From contig NZ_PPFX01000003.1 in the NCBI RefSeq assembly GCF_002898515.1, positions 1 to 56,706 on the forward strand: 56,706 bases of DNA, given 5' to 3'. The stretch is from Geothermobacter hydrogeniphilus. GTDB lineage: Bacteria; Desulfobacterota; Desulfuromonadia; Desulfuromonadales; Geothermobacteraceae. Below, one piece after another: positions 9,344 to 17,327 of the stretch; the first letter of the stretch is position 1, and each line of letters starts with the position of its first letter. Position numbers and translations under genes: made by a program. The notes below the pieces were generated by a model. It had not been told where the DNA came from and did not search any database. It saw only the letters and a list, made by a program, of their open reading frames with translations.

Positions 9344-9480
9344 ATCAATGCTCTTGTTCTCCCGTCACCTGCCGCTGTCGATCACGAAGGCGGCAGGTGA
9401 CCACCAGCCCCGCCGGACAGCATCCGGGCTGTTCCCGACAAACTTTTTTTCCGCCCCGAGAATTTACCGTCCCTTTTCCC

Positions 9481-9509
9481 TTGACCTGAAGCCGAACTGC
9501 CGTTATTTT
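9481..9509 (+). promoter_or_regulatory. Sigma-70-like promoter facing the 9675 terminator
   Basis: TTGACC (9481-9486) and TATTTT (9504-9509) are 17 bp apart. No open reading frame on this strand follows with a ribosome site, but a strong terminator lies about 200 bp downstream. Confidence 0.4.
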
Positions 9510-9515
9510 TGCTAA

Positions 9516-9709
9516 AGTTTTTTAGCCGGATTAAAATCATCTTCCGGTTGAAGAAATGCTTTTTCAGCCCGACCCTTGCCGACGGTCCAAAATTCTTTTC
9601 GCAGTATCTCTTTTTTCAGCCGTGAAACCTCCTCCAGAGTTGGCTGGTTCCCCAAGAAGAGAGATCGCCTTGCGAACCCCCCGGTTATCCCCAACCGGGG
9701 GTTTTTTTT
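9516..9709 (+). ncRNA. Possible small RNA of about 195 nt
   Basis: This part of the 558-bp stretch 9344-9901 has a promoter-like pair at its start and a strong intrinsic terminator at its end, with no plus-strand gene between. It does not match a fold I can name (6S, SRP, tmRNA and c-di-GMP riboswitch patterns were considered). The minus strand of the same stretch reads as an open frame ending at 9512 with a protein-like run (LEEVSRLKKEI), so a truncated gene in the opposite direction is an alternative. The rest of the stretch (9344-9480) has only the inverted repeat CACCTGCCGC..GGCGGCAGGTG near 9366-9399. Confidence 0.3.
9675..9709 (+). terminator. Intrinsic terminator
   Basis: The stem CCCCCCGGTT / AACCGGGGG is followed by eight T residues. 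It is far (330 bp) from the OsmC stop, so it more likely ends a separate transcript. Confidence 0.8.
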
Positions 9710-9732
9710 ATTCAAGAGGTTCGAGGTTCGAG

Positions 9733-9766
9733 GGGGACAGCCCCTCTCCTTAAAGGGACTGTCCCC
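9733..9766. repeat. REP-like hairpin
   Basis: The inverted repeat GGGGACAGCCCCT ... AGGGACTGTCCCC resembles the palindromic units that often accompany REP-associated transposases. Only one unit is present and no transposase is nearby. It is preceded by the small direct repeat GAGGTTC GAGGTTC. Confidence 0.5.
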
Positions 9767-9777
9767 GTACACCACTC

Positions 9778-9903
9778 CAGGGCTGATCAAAAGTGCCCGG
9801 ATGCAAGGCGTCCGAACCCCCGCGGAATAAGGCGTACCGAAAGGTACGTCGTTGACGCGGGGGGAGGACAACGCCGCAGACGGGTGCTTTTCATCAGCCG
9901 GCT
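9778..9903 (+). repeat. Long-hairpin dispersed repeat, copy 2
   Basis: The outer arms pair over GGCTGAT-c-AAAAG-tg-CCCG with CGGG-tg-CTTTT-c-ATCAGCC. The inside keeps GATGCAAGGCGTC, the CCCCGCG / CGCGGGG stem and the GTACC..GGTAC tip. The outer stem differs from copy 1 yet still pairs. It lies between the converging OsmC and nudC genes and touches the nudC stop codon. Confidence 0.8.
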
Positions 9904-10762
9904 ATTGTCCCAGGCAGGTGTCGAGCAGGTATCGGGCGATGGAGCGCCGCGGCGGCAGGTCGGGCAGCGCATCGAGGGAGAACCAGCGCGCGTCCTCCAG
10001 TTCCTTCTCCTCGACCCGAATCTCGCCGCTGACATACGTGGCCCGAAAACCGACCATCAATTGGCTCGGGAAAGGCCAGGCCTGGCTGCCGATGTAACGG
10101 ATGTCGGCAATTTCCACCCCGGTTTCCTCGCGTACCTCGCGCGCCACGGTTTCCTCCAGGCATTCGGCGACATCGACAAAACCGGCCACCAGGCTGTAGC
10201 GATGGGGCGCCCAGTCGGCCTTGCGGGTCAACAGCACCTCGCCGGGGCGCTGCACGATGACGATAATGCAGGGATGGATATGCGGAAAATGAGTGCTGCC
10301 GCATCCCCGACAGCTTTTCCCCCATTCTCCGGGCAAACGTTCCAGGACCCCGCCGCAGCGGGCACAACAACGGCTGTTTCGCTCCCAGTGGTTGAGTTGC
10401 AGGCCAAGGCCGCCGAGGCTGAGCAGTTCCAGCGGCAGGTGCGGCCTGCCCGTTGTCAGCCCGGCGCCGTTCATCCCCGGGGGCAGGCTCAGTTCCCGCG
10501 ACAGTATACGCAACCGCAACGGTTCCCCCCGCCAGAGGCCGAGGAAAAGGTCCTGCCCCTTCCCGACCGGCAGCGCCGATGTGGTCGCGGGCAGCAGCGG
10601 CTGCTCCGGCGGACCGGCAAAAACCAGGTTCGGACCCTGCAGGGCCAGCAGCAGCCCTTCTCCGCCAGGGTCGACATCCGGCGTCAGCAAGTTGAAACAA
10701 CCCGCAAGACGGGTACGGTTGAAAGGCAGGTGCAGGGGCGAGGAGTAGCTGTCAGGGAACAT
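9902..10762 (-). CDS. nudC: NAD(+) diphosphatase / NADH pyrophosphatase NudC
   Basis: The 286-residue Nudix hydrolase cleaves NAD(H) to NMN(H) and AMP, and NudC proteins can also remove NAD caps from RNA. A zinc ribbon (CARC...CRGC, about residues 135-155) is followed by the Nudix box GFVDVAECLEETVAREVREE (about 190-210) and by the NADH-specific SQAWPFP motif (about 227-233; usual form SQPWPFP). The N-terminal third is the usual NudC extension. It is the last gene of a minus-strand run, 15 bp after the FtsX-like gene, although a metabolic link to that run is not evident. Confidence 0.93.
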   Translation of the reverse strand: MFPDSYSSPLHLPFNRTRLAGCFNLLTPDVDPGGEGLLLALQGPNLVFAGPPEQPLLPATTSALPVGKGQDLFLGLWRGEPLRLRILSRELSLPPGMNGAGLTTGRPHLPLELLSLGGLGLQLNHWERNSRCCARCGGVLERLPGEWGKSCRGCGSTHFPHIHPCIIVIVQRPGEVLLTRKADWAPHRYSLVAGFVDVAECLEETVAREVREETGVEIADIRYIGSQAWPFPSQLMVGFRATYVSGEIRVEEKELEDARWFSLDALPDLPPRRSIARYLLDTCLGQ

Positions 10763-10777
10763 GGGATAGACTCCGGT

Positions 10778-11995
10778 TCAGTTCTGTCGCAATGCCTCGA
10801 CCGGATGCAGCCGCGACGCCTTCCAGGCCGGGTAGAGACCTGCCAGCAGCCCGGTCAGCAGGGTCACCAGGTTGGCCAGCCAGAAATCTCCCGGCCGCAG
10901 CAGCGCGTGCAGGACGTGGCTGGTGGCAAAGTAACGGTTGGAGCTGGTCAGGGCAGTCAGATCGAGGCCATGCGCTGCGAACCAGGACGCTCCGGCCCAA
11001 CCGGCCAGCCCCCCCACCAGGGCACCACAGAGACCCAGCAGCAGGGACTCGGCAACCACCAGTCGGACAATCCCGGCGGGCCGCATGCCAAGGGCCGCCA
11101 GAATACCGAACTCCCGGTAGCGTTCAAAGACGGTCATGGTCATGGTGTTGGTGATGCCGAGGGCGACGATGAAAAAAACGATCAGCACCAGCAGCCGCAT
11201 GGTGCCGTCATTCAACTCGATCAACTGGCTGACATCGGGGGCGATGCGATCCCAGCTGTCAACCCGGTAACGATCGGAATCGAGGACCGCCGCAAGGCGC
11301 GCAGCCTGTTGCTGTTCTTCCCCTGACGGTACCCGCACCACGATTTCACTCACCAGACCGTCAGCCCGGAGCAACGCCCGAGTCGCCGACAACGTCAGGA
11401 ACAACTGACCGCGATTGAAACCCGCCAGGTCAGTACGAAAAATACCACCGACTTTGAACCTTTTGGCCGCCGGGCTGCCGAGCAGCGAGCGGGCCATCAG
11501 TTTCAGTTCATCGCCGACGCCGACCCCGAGAGCCGTGGCCAGTTCGGCGCCGATCAACAGTTCATCCCGCCCGCCGAGGTAGGTTCCGGACTGCAGGCGG
11601 GAGGCGATGATGGTCAACCGTGCTTCCCGTTCGGGATCCACGCCGGATAGCAGCACCGAAGCGCTTCCCCCCGGCCCGATCACCAGTGCCGGCGCCTTGA
11701 GGCGCGGAGCATAGACCAGGCCGAGGCGATCGAGTTTCCCCAACAGCTCGGGCAAAGCCGGTAACGGACTCAGGGCCACCCGATTGGGGCGATAGCCGGC
11801 CGCATGGATCTGAAAGGAACCGGTATCGAGCTGAACAGTACTGGCGACCATTTCATGGTGCAGTCCCGCCTTAAGGGACTGAAAGAGGATCAGGCAGAAA
11901 AGGCCGAAGGCGATGGCCGCCACTGTCAGCAGCGACCGGCGCAGGTTGCGACGAACGTTGCGCGCCGCCAGCCGCCAGAGCAACGGGCCGTTCAT
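10778..11995 (-). CDS. FtsX/MacB/LolE-type ABC transporter permease
   Basis: The 405-residue permease has an N-terminal helix (about 23-43), a large periplasmic MacB-PCD-like domain (45-265) and three C-terminal helices (about 268-290, 312-340, 370-392) in the FtsX fold, ending with the common P-x-x-ALR motif (HPVEALRQN). Such permeases act with a cytoplasmic ATPase, often on lipids or lipoproteins, without moving substrate through a central channel. No ATPase gene is in the window, so its partner is elsewhere. Its start overlaps the methyltransferase stop by 4 bp (ATGA), which ties it to the terpenoid-synthase cluster. Confidence 0.88.
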   Translation of the reverse strand: MNGPLLWRLAARNVRRNLRRSLLTVAAIAFGLFCLILFQSLKAGLHHEMVASTVQLDTGSFQIHAAGYRPNRVALSPLPALPELLGKLDRLGLVYAPRLKAPALVIGPGGSASVLLSGVDPEREARLTIIASRLQSGTYLGGRDELLIGAELATALGVGVGDELKLMARSLLGSPAAKRFKVGGIFRTDLAGFNRGQLFLTLSATRALLRADGLVSEIVVRVPSGEEQQQAARLAAVLDSDRYRVDSWDRIAPDVSQLIELNDGTMRLLVLIVFFIVALGITNTMTMTVFERYREFGILAALGMRPAGIVRLVVAESLLLGLCGALVGGLAGWAGASWFAAHGLDLTALTSSNRYFATSHVLHALLRPGDFWLANLVTLLTGLLAGLYPAWKASRLHPVEALRQN

Positions 11996-12651
11996 GCCGC
12001 CTCCGCCTTGCGGGCGGTAAAGAAGGAGACCAGACCGTAGACATGGTCGACCCGGCGCACATCGAGCAGTCCGGCTCCCCGCATCAGGTCGGGCAGGTCG
12101 CCACGCAGGTTGTCGACCAGCTCCTTCTGCACCAGGACCCAGCGCGCCCCCCAGCCCATCAACCAGCCGATCGGAGTAGTCGGCCGATCGACATCGGCCG
12201 TCACCAGCGTTCCACCCGGCTTGAGAACCCGCTCCATCTCGGCAAAGGCACGTTTCTTCAAACCGGTATCGATGTGGTGGGTAAACATCGAATTGACGAC
12301 CAGGTCGAAACTGGCGTCGGGAAAGTCAAGCGCTTCGGCCACACCGGGATAAAAACGGGCCGGGGCTCCGGCGGCGGCCGCCTTGCGGCGGGCGATCTCG
12401 ATCATCTTCGGCGCCGCGTCGATACCGACCGCCTCCCCGGGAGCCTGCAGCTGTCCGGCCACCAGCAGCGTCAGACTGCCGGTGCCGCAGCCGACATCCA
12501 GGATCCGGTCTCCGGAACTGAACTCCATGTAATCAAGGGTTTTTTCCCGGAACCTGCGCTCCCGACCGAAGGAGAGTCCCTCGATGATCGGATCATAGAG
12601 CCAGGCGACATGGTCGAGATCACGCCCCTTAGTTTTCGGTTCATGGGTCAT
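11992..12651 (-). CDS. Class I SAM methyltransferase (UbiE/COQ5-like)
   Basis: The 219-residue protein has SAM motif I DVGCGTGS (about 54-61), the acidic GIDAAPKMI segment and the post-motif PGGTLVTADVDRP. The layout resembles UbiE/Coq5-type enzymes that methylate quinones or other lipids. It overlaps the terpenoid-synthase-like gene by 11 bp at its start and the permease by 4 bp at its end, so translation is probably coupled. The substrate is unknown; a polyprenyl-linked or lipid substrate is inferred from the neighbours. Confidence 0.85.
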   Translation of the reverse strand: MTHEPKTKGRDLDHVAWLYDPIIEGLSFGRERRFREKTLDYMEFSSGDRILDVGCGTGSLTLLVAGQLQAPGEAVGIDAAPKMIEIARRKAAAAGAPARFYPGVAEALDFPDASFDLVVNSMFTHHIDTGLKKRAFAEMERVLKPGGTLVTADVDRPTTPIGWLMGWGARWVLVQKELVDNLRGDLPDLMRGAGLLDVRRVDHVYGLVSFFTARKAEAA

Positions 12652-13681
12652 CGCCGGCCTCCAGGGTCATCACGAAACGGTTGTCGGCAGGCCACAGGGA
12701 AAGCAGCTGCCCCACGCCACGCAGCCGGAAAAGATAGCGGATCAGCCGCAGCGCGTCCCTGTTGCCGAGCCAGAAGCCGGCTTTTTCCAGCTGGGTAAAT
12801 CCGGCCAGGGCTTCGCCGACAGCCCGGTGCATGACCCGCTCCACCGATTCCCGGAAGATCCCTTCCACCGGCTGCGTACCCTCGGCGCCGGTCAGCAGTT
12901 CCTCCAGACGCTGCTGCTCGACCGCGGTCCCCTCGAAACGAACCGAAGAGACCAGGTAGTTGTGCCGCCGATCAGCGATATCCTGGTAGAAATCAGTCAG
13001 GTCATCGATGACCTGCAGGGCCATGCCGATGCGGAAAATCCCCTGGTCAGCCTCTTCAAGCGCCGAGAAACAGTCCTTTTCGATCATCCGCGGCGCGACG
13101 AAGGCGAGCTGCAGCAGGTTGCCCCCCTTGTGGACATGGACCGATTCGAGAATCGCCTCCGGGCTGAGGATGTCATGAACGCCCCCCTCTTCGGTCGCTT
13201 CCTCCCCGCCGATCGGCACCATCGCCTGGAAGATCTTCTGCTGTACCAGCTGACGCTGCTCCGTCTCCAGCATCCCCAGCAGCACCGCCTCATCCATGAC
13301 CCGAAACAGGAAGCGGTCAAACAGCAGGATATGCATCACGCTTTTGAAGCGGGTCGCCTGCTCGGGAAATTTGAGCGGCAGCATTTCCTTGTATTCATCA
13401 TCGAGCAGGTTGTCGGTACCGGTGACAATGCCGCGGATCGCGTGATTGATGACGCCATAGAGCAGGCGCCGTTCCGCGGGGATACCGATCGCCTGGTAAA
13501 TCGCCAGAAAAAGAATGGAGAAGACATTGCGCTGGGCATAACGCAACGGGTTGATCGGCAGGCGGGTCGGTTTCAGGTAACCCTGCTCAAGGGTTTCCTC
13601 CAGCAGGAGCAGAACTTTTTTCTCCACCTCGCGATGTTCACGAACCGAGGGGAGCAGATGGCGCAGATTCAGCAGGGTCAT
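12641..13681 (-). CDS. Polyprenyl synthetase / terpenoid-synthase-fold protein
   Basis: The 346-residue, largely helical protein has two aspartate-rich sites like those of class I isoprenyl synthases: D90-N-L-L-D94-D95-E and D226-D227-L-T-D230-F-Y-Q-D234, with a HKGG motif near 184-187. The first site is not the standard DDxxD, and length and flanks differ from housekeeping IspA or octaprenyl synthases, so it may be a specialised synthase or a pseudo-enzyme. It lies between an ICMT-like gene (3 bp upstream) and a UbiE-like methyltransferase (overlap), which suggests a lipid or isoprenoid product that is then methylated. Confidence 0.75.
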   Translation of the reverse strand: MTLLNLRHLLPSVREHREVEKKVLLLLEETLEQGYLKPTRLPINPLRYAQRNVFSILFLAIYQAIGIPAERRLLYGVINHAIRGIVTGTDNLLDDEYKEMLPLKFPEQATRFKSVMHILLFDRFLFRVMDEAVLLGMLETEQRQLVQQKIFQAMVPIGGEEATEEGGVHDILSPEAILESVHVHKGGNLLQLAFVAPRMIEKDCFSALEEADQGIFRIGMALQVIDDLTDFYQDIADRRHNYLVSSVRFEGTAVEQQRLEELLTGAEGTQPVEGIFRESVERVMHRAVGEALAGFTQLEKAGFWLGNRDALRLIRYLFRLRGVGQLLSLWPADNRFVMTLEAGDDP

Positions 13682-13684
13682 AAG

Positions 13685-14200
13685 TCAGCCATGTCCGGGC
13701 GGCCGGGGAATCAGCAGCGGCACCCGGTCGCGATAGTTGAGGTAGTCGTCCCTGAAGCGCTTCACCAGCAGGCGTTCCTCCCGCCGGCGCAGAAATCGCA
13801 GCTGCAGAACGATAAACAGCGGATAAGAAAGCAGCAGCATCCCCCATGAGCGGCAACCGAGAACGACCCCCAGAGCGGCGAGGTCATAACCGAACCACAT
13901 CGGGTGCCGACACCAGGCGTAGATCCCCTCGGTCACCAGTCTTTTCGGCGGCGCCTGCGGAGCCGGGGTACCATCACCCCAGCGGGCAAAATCACGGGTC
14001 GCCCGACCAATAATCCAGACGCCGCAGGTGACCAGCAGGGCTACGGCGACCAAGGTCGCGGACCGGTACGGCCAGCGCAGCCGGCCCAGCAGCCAATCGA
14101 CCAGCAGGCCGCCACCGATGACCGCCGCCGGCAGCCACAGCCAGTAAAGCAGGGCGGCCCGCAGCTGGAAGGAGAAAATCTCTTTCTTCCAGTATCCCAT
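13685..14200 (-). CDS. Isoprenylcysteine carboxyl methyltransferase-like membrane protein
   Basis: The 171-residue protein has hydrophobic helices at about 12-35, 45-65 and 120-145 and the ICMT/PEMT signature YAWCRHPMWFGYDLAALG followed by a C-terminal EERLLVKRF..DYLNYRDRVPLLIP segment. The fold methylates lipid-like substrates at the membrane using SAM. ATG 14200 is chosen because MGYWKKE begins the homologous part; the ORF extends further upstream without support. It is the first gene of the minus-strand cluster with the terpenoid-synthase-like protein, a UbiE-like methyltransferase and an FtsX-type permease. Confidence 0.8.
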   Translation of the reverse strand: MGYWKKEIFSFQLRAALLYWLWLPAAVIGGGLLVDWLLGRLRWPYRSATLVAVALLVTCGVWIIGRATRDFARWGDGTPAPQAPPKRLVTEGIYAWCRHPMWFGYDLAALGVVLGCRSWGMLLLSYPLFIVLQLRFLRRREERLLVKRFRDDYLNYRDRVPLLIPRPPGHG

Positions 14201-14337
14201 ATCAGTGCCTTTCACGCGGAGCGGACACCACCAGGCCGACTCAAGTCGGCCCGCAAACGGGGGGATTGTGGTCTGCGGCCCCCCATTTGTCAACTGCCCC
14301 GGTGGTGTATCCTGTTGTGGCCGGGTATGCTTGCAGC

Positions 14338-15006
14338 ATGGGATACCGACTCCGCAACCAGTCCACAGTGAATCAGCGTCCCGGCAGGCTGCTGGCCGTC
14401 GGCGATATCCATGGCTGCGATCTGCTGCTGCGCGAGCTGCTGGCGCAGGTGAAACCGACGGAGAAAGACCAACTGGTCTTTCTCGGCGACTACATCGACC
14501 GCGGCAGCGGCAGCCGCCGGGTCATCGAACAGCTGCTGGCGCTGCGCCGAACCTTCCCGCAGACCGTCTTTCTCAAGGGCAACCACGAACAGATGCTGCT
14601 TGCCTACCTGGCCGGCAACGATGAAGCTCTCGATTTCCTGGCCAACGGTGGCGGCCGAACCCTGGAGAACTACCGGACGGCAGGTCGACTCAGCATCCCC
14701 GAAGAGCATCTCGACTTCTTTACCGCCCTGCGCAACCGTTACGAAACGGAGGATTTCATCTTCGTTCACGCCGGCCTGCGACCGGGGATTCCGAGCGACC
14801 GGCAGAGCGAGGCCGATCTGCTCTGGATCCGCTCCGACTTCCTCGACAGCGACTACGACTGGGGCAAAACCGTGGTCTTCGGCCACACGCCGCAGCCCAG
14901 TCCGATCATGACAGCGACCCGCATCGGCCTGGATACCGGGGCCGTCTATGGACGGCAGCTGAGCTGTTGCGATGTCCTGACCCGCAGGCTCTGGAGTGCC
15001 GGCTAG
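14338..15006 (+). CDS. PPP-family serine/threonine protein phosphatase-like metallophosphoesterase
   Basis: The 222-residue protein shows the full motif set of bacterial PPP phosphatases: GDIHG (about 23), GDYIDRG (about 50), GNHE (about 81), FVHAGLRP and FGHTP. These residues bind the two metal ions. It could act on phosphoproteins or on small molecules such as dinucleoside polyphosphates (ApaH-like); the sequence does not decide. The start at 14338 is preferred over the in-frame 14266 because the upstream part lacks similarity and is hydrophobic by chance; the ribosome site is weak. It converges on the trhP gene with a hairpin repeat between. Confidence 0.85.
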   Translation: MGYRLRNQSTVNQRPGRLLAVGDIHGCDLLLRELLAQVKPTEKDQLVFLGDYIDRGSGSRRVIEQLLALRRTFPQTVFLKGNHEQMLLAYLAGNDEALDFLANGGGRTLENYRTAGRLSIPEEHLDFFTALRNRYETEDFIFVHAGLRPGIPSDRQSEADLLWIRSDFLDSDYDWGKTVVFGHTPQPSPIMTATRIGLDTGAVYGRQLSCCDVLTRRLWSAG

Positions 15007-15008
15007 AC

Positions 15009-15138
15009 AGCAGGCTGATGAAAAACGTCCATCTGCGGTGTTGCCCTTCCCCCGCGTCAACGACGTACCTTCCGGTACGCCTTATGCCGCGGGGCTGCGG
15101 ACGCCTTGCATCTGGACATTTTTGCTCAGTCTGGGGGA
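15009..15138 (-). repeat. Long-hairpin dispersed repeat, copy 3 (reverse)
   Basis: The reverse complement matches copy 1 almost base for base, including CTGAGCAAAAATGTCC, GATGCAAGGCGTCCGC, GGCGTACCGGAAGGTACG and the CATCAGCCTGCT end. It lies between the converging phosphatase and U32 genes, where it could end transcription from either side. Confidence 0.8.
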
Positions 15139-15159
15139 ACCTGACGTTTCAGCACCCGG

Positions 15160-16377
15160 TTAATCTCCGGTGACCGGGCGCCGCAGCAGATCGCCAGCGA
15201 CGGTTCCGGCCGGCAGCTGCAGCCACACCCGGAAATTGGCATGGGCCGCGGACAGGGATTCGCCGTCCTCGGTCTCGATCCGCTCCAGCACCAGGGTCTG
15301 CTGCCGCATCCGCGGACCGATCACCTCGATCTGCTCCCCGACCCGGAACCGGTTGCGTCCCTCCACCAAGGCGCGCCCGTTCGGGTCGGCCGACAACACC
15401 ACGGCAACGAAATCGCAGGCCCGCCGGTAGCGGCTCTCCCCCGCTTCGACCACCGGGTCCTCGCGGGCAAAGAGAAAACCGCTGTCGTAGGGACGATGAC
15501 TGACCTTGTCCAGTTCCTCCAGCCAGAGCGGATCGCAGCGCCAGCCCTCCGGATCGGCCTGCCAGGCATCCAGCGCCCGGCGGTAGACGCGGGTCACCGC
15601 CGCGACATAATAGCGGCTCTTCATCCGCCCCTCGATCTTCAGGCTGTCCACTCCAGCAGCCAGCAGTGCCGGCAGATGTTCAACCAGCCGCAGGTCGCGG
15701 CTGTTGAACAGATAGGTTCCCCGCTCATCCTCTTCGATCGCGTGATATTCTCCCGGTCGCAACTCCTCCTCCAGCCGGTAGGACCAGCGGCAGGGCTGAG
15801 CACAGGCGCCGCGATTGGCACTGCGCCCGGTCAGCGCCGCCGACAGCAGACAGCGTCCCGACCAGGCGACACACATGGCGCCATGGACAAAGGCCTCCAG
15901 CTCAAGGGCGGTTCCGGCCCGGATGGCGCGGATGTCGTCGAGCGACAACTCCCGCGCCAGGTTGACCCGGCTGACCCCCGCGGCCTGCCAGAAACGGACG
16001 GCGGCGGCATTGGCGGTATTGGCCTGGGTTGACAGATGGATCTCGCGCCGCGGGTCGAGCTGCCGGACCAGGGCCAGCACCCCCGGATCAGCGACGATAT
16101 AGGCATCCAGGTCGAGGGGACGCAATTCTTCGAGATAGGCCTGCAGGTGCGGCCATTCACGGGTACGTGGGGTGGCGTTGAGAGTCAGGTAGAGCCGCAC
16201 ACCATGCTCGGAACAGAGCCGGCGGGCCTGACGCAGCTGATCAAGATCGAAATTCCCGGCCTGCGACCTGAGACCGTATCCGGGGCCGCCAAGGTACACG
16301 GCATCGGCGCCGAAATAGATGGCGCTGGCCAACTTCTGCGGATCGCCGGCCGGCGCCAGCAGTTCAATCCTCTTCAT
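15160..16377 (-). CDS. trhP: Peptidase U32-family protein, tRNA 5-hydroxyuridine modification (TrhP/YegQ-like)
   Basis: The 405-residue protein starts with the U32 signature ELLAPAGDPQKLASAIYFGADAVYLGG split by normal spacing and carries the cysteine cluster C..SGRCLLS...GACAQPCRW (about 192-222) that binds an iron-sulfur cluster in this family, then SLKIEGRMKS. The GRCLLS/CRW arrangement is that of the YegQ group, which hydroxylates U34 of tRNA using prephenate; despite the name it is not a protease. ATG 16377 follows GAGGGA; the longer reading is rejected. It diverges from the cpoB-like gene. Confidence 0.82.
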   Translation of the reverse strand: MKRIELLAPAGDPQKLASAIYFGADAVYLGGPGYGLRSQAGNFDLDQLRQARRLCSEHGVRLYLTLNATPRTREWPHLQAYLEELRPLDLDAYIVADPGVLALVRQLDPRREIHLSTQANTANAAAVRFWQAAGVSRVNLARELSLDDIRAIRAGTALELEAFVHGAMCVAWSGRCLLSAALTGRSANRGACAQPCRWSYRLEEELRPGEYHAIEEDERGTYLFNSRDLRLVEHLPALLAAGVDSLKIEGRMKSRYYVAAVTRVYRRALDAWQADPEGWRCDPLWLEELDKVSHRPYDSGFLFAREDPVVEAGESRYRRACDFVAVVLSADPNGRALVEGRNRFRVGEQIEVIGPRMRQQTLVLERIETEDGESLSAAHANFRVWLQLPAGTVAGDLLRRPVTGD

Positions 16378-16470
16378 TCCCTCATGTCCCTTGAATCTGA
16401 ATACTGTCCATTCTCGGTCAGGCGGGACAAAGCTTACCACAGCCAGTCCCGTTTATGGCACCCTTGTTGC

Positions 16471-16497
16471 TTGACAAGACCCATAAAAGCCTATAGT
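16471..16497 (+). promoter_or_regulatory. Promoter-like pair before the cpoB-like gene
   Basis: TTGACA (16471-16476) and TATAGT (16492-16497) match sigma-70 boxes well but are only 15 bp apart. AGGGAGG at about 16516-16522 follows, unusually far (about 35 nt) from the annotated ATG 16558. Confidence 0.5.
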
Positions 16498-16557
16498 TTT
16501 TAGTGAATTTTGATTAAGGGAGGATAGCTGCCGGTACCCCCGGACGGCTTTCAGCTG

Positions 16558-17223
16558 ATGTTGCGCCTGCGTTATTTTCTACCTCTTTTGCTGCTGACCG
16601 CCTGCGCCCCCACGGCGGGCGTTGCTCCGACCGCTGTCCCTTCGACGGACATTGACCAGATACGACAGCTGCAGTCAACTCTGCAGAACCGGCTGACCGA
16701 ACTGGAGAACCGTTTGACCCTGGTTGAGAATCAGCTTGACAAACAGCGGCAGCAACCCGACCGGCCCCGAAGCAGCACCGAAATGGGCACCGGAGACGGT
16801 CAAATCACGGAATCAAAACCGCCGACGGCTCCCCGGCAGACGACGGACGACACCGGCAACGAGCAGACGCCGACCGCTCTCTACCTGCGCGCCTTTTCCG
16901 CTTACGCGGCAGGCCGTTACGCCGAGGCCATTGATGACTTTCGCCAGTTTCTCGATCTTTATCCACGCAATCCCTTTGCCGGCAACGCGCAGTTCTGGCT
17001 TGGGGAATGCTATTATCGGAAGCATCTGCTGAAACGGGCCGTCGACGAATTTGCAAAAGTCGTCTCGATCGACCCGTCCGGCAAAAAGGCGCCGGACGCC
17101 CTGTTGCGCATGGTCGCTGTTTACCGGGAACTGGACCGACCGATCATGGCCGAACAGACCCTGCAGCAACTGCTGACGGATTATCCGGACAGTGCCGCCG
17201 CCCGCAAGGCCGGCACCCGCTGA
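16558..17223 (+). CDS. CpoB/YbgF-like lipoprotein with coiled coil and TPR repeats
   Basis: The 221-residue protein begins with a lipoprotein signal (LLLLTAC, Cys 16), then a coiled coil (about 33-62, heptads around LQSTLQNRLTELENRL), a Pro/Thr-rich linker and about three TPR units (105-220) ending ALLRMVAVYRELDRPIMAEQTL. This is the layout of YbgF/CpoB, which links the Tol-Pal system to cell-wall synthesis at division. No tol or pal gene is nearby, and the lipoprotein anchor is different from the soluble E. coli protein, so the role is inferred. The LysM-protein gene follows after about 100 bp. Confidence 0.8.
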   Translation: MLRLRYFLPLLLLTACAPTAGVAPTAVPSTDIDQIRQLQSTLQNRLTELENRLTLVENQLDKQRQQPDRPRSSTEMGTGDGQITESKPPTAPRQTTDDTGNEQTPTALYLRAFSAYAAGRYAEAIDDFRQFLDLYPRNPFAGNAQFWLGECYYRKHLLKRAVDEFAKVVSIDPSGKKAPDALLRMVAVYRELDRPIMAEQTLQQLLTDYPDSAAARKAGTR

Positions 17224-17327
17224 CCGACACGGCGGACGAAACCCTGCTGCGACGACAACAATTCGACCGATCTGATCTCTTGCTTTGGTCCATTCCTCTT
17301 CAAGGACAGGCATTCAAGGGGGTTTGC

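Noticed and set aside
9340-9355. CCTGAATCAATG after the OsmC gene as another MITE end
   Set aside because: It overlaps the stop codon, matches only the first 8-9 bases and has no partner end.
9516-9709. 6S RNA, SRP RNA or c-di-GMP riboswitch
   Set aside because: The long paired rod of 6S, the SRP tetraloop region and the GEMM core could not be found by eye.
9512-9871. 119-codon minus-strand frame
   Set aside because: Its first half is repeat DNA and no start or ribosome site is clear. The end looks protein-like, so it is noted only as an alternative to the small RNA.
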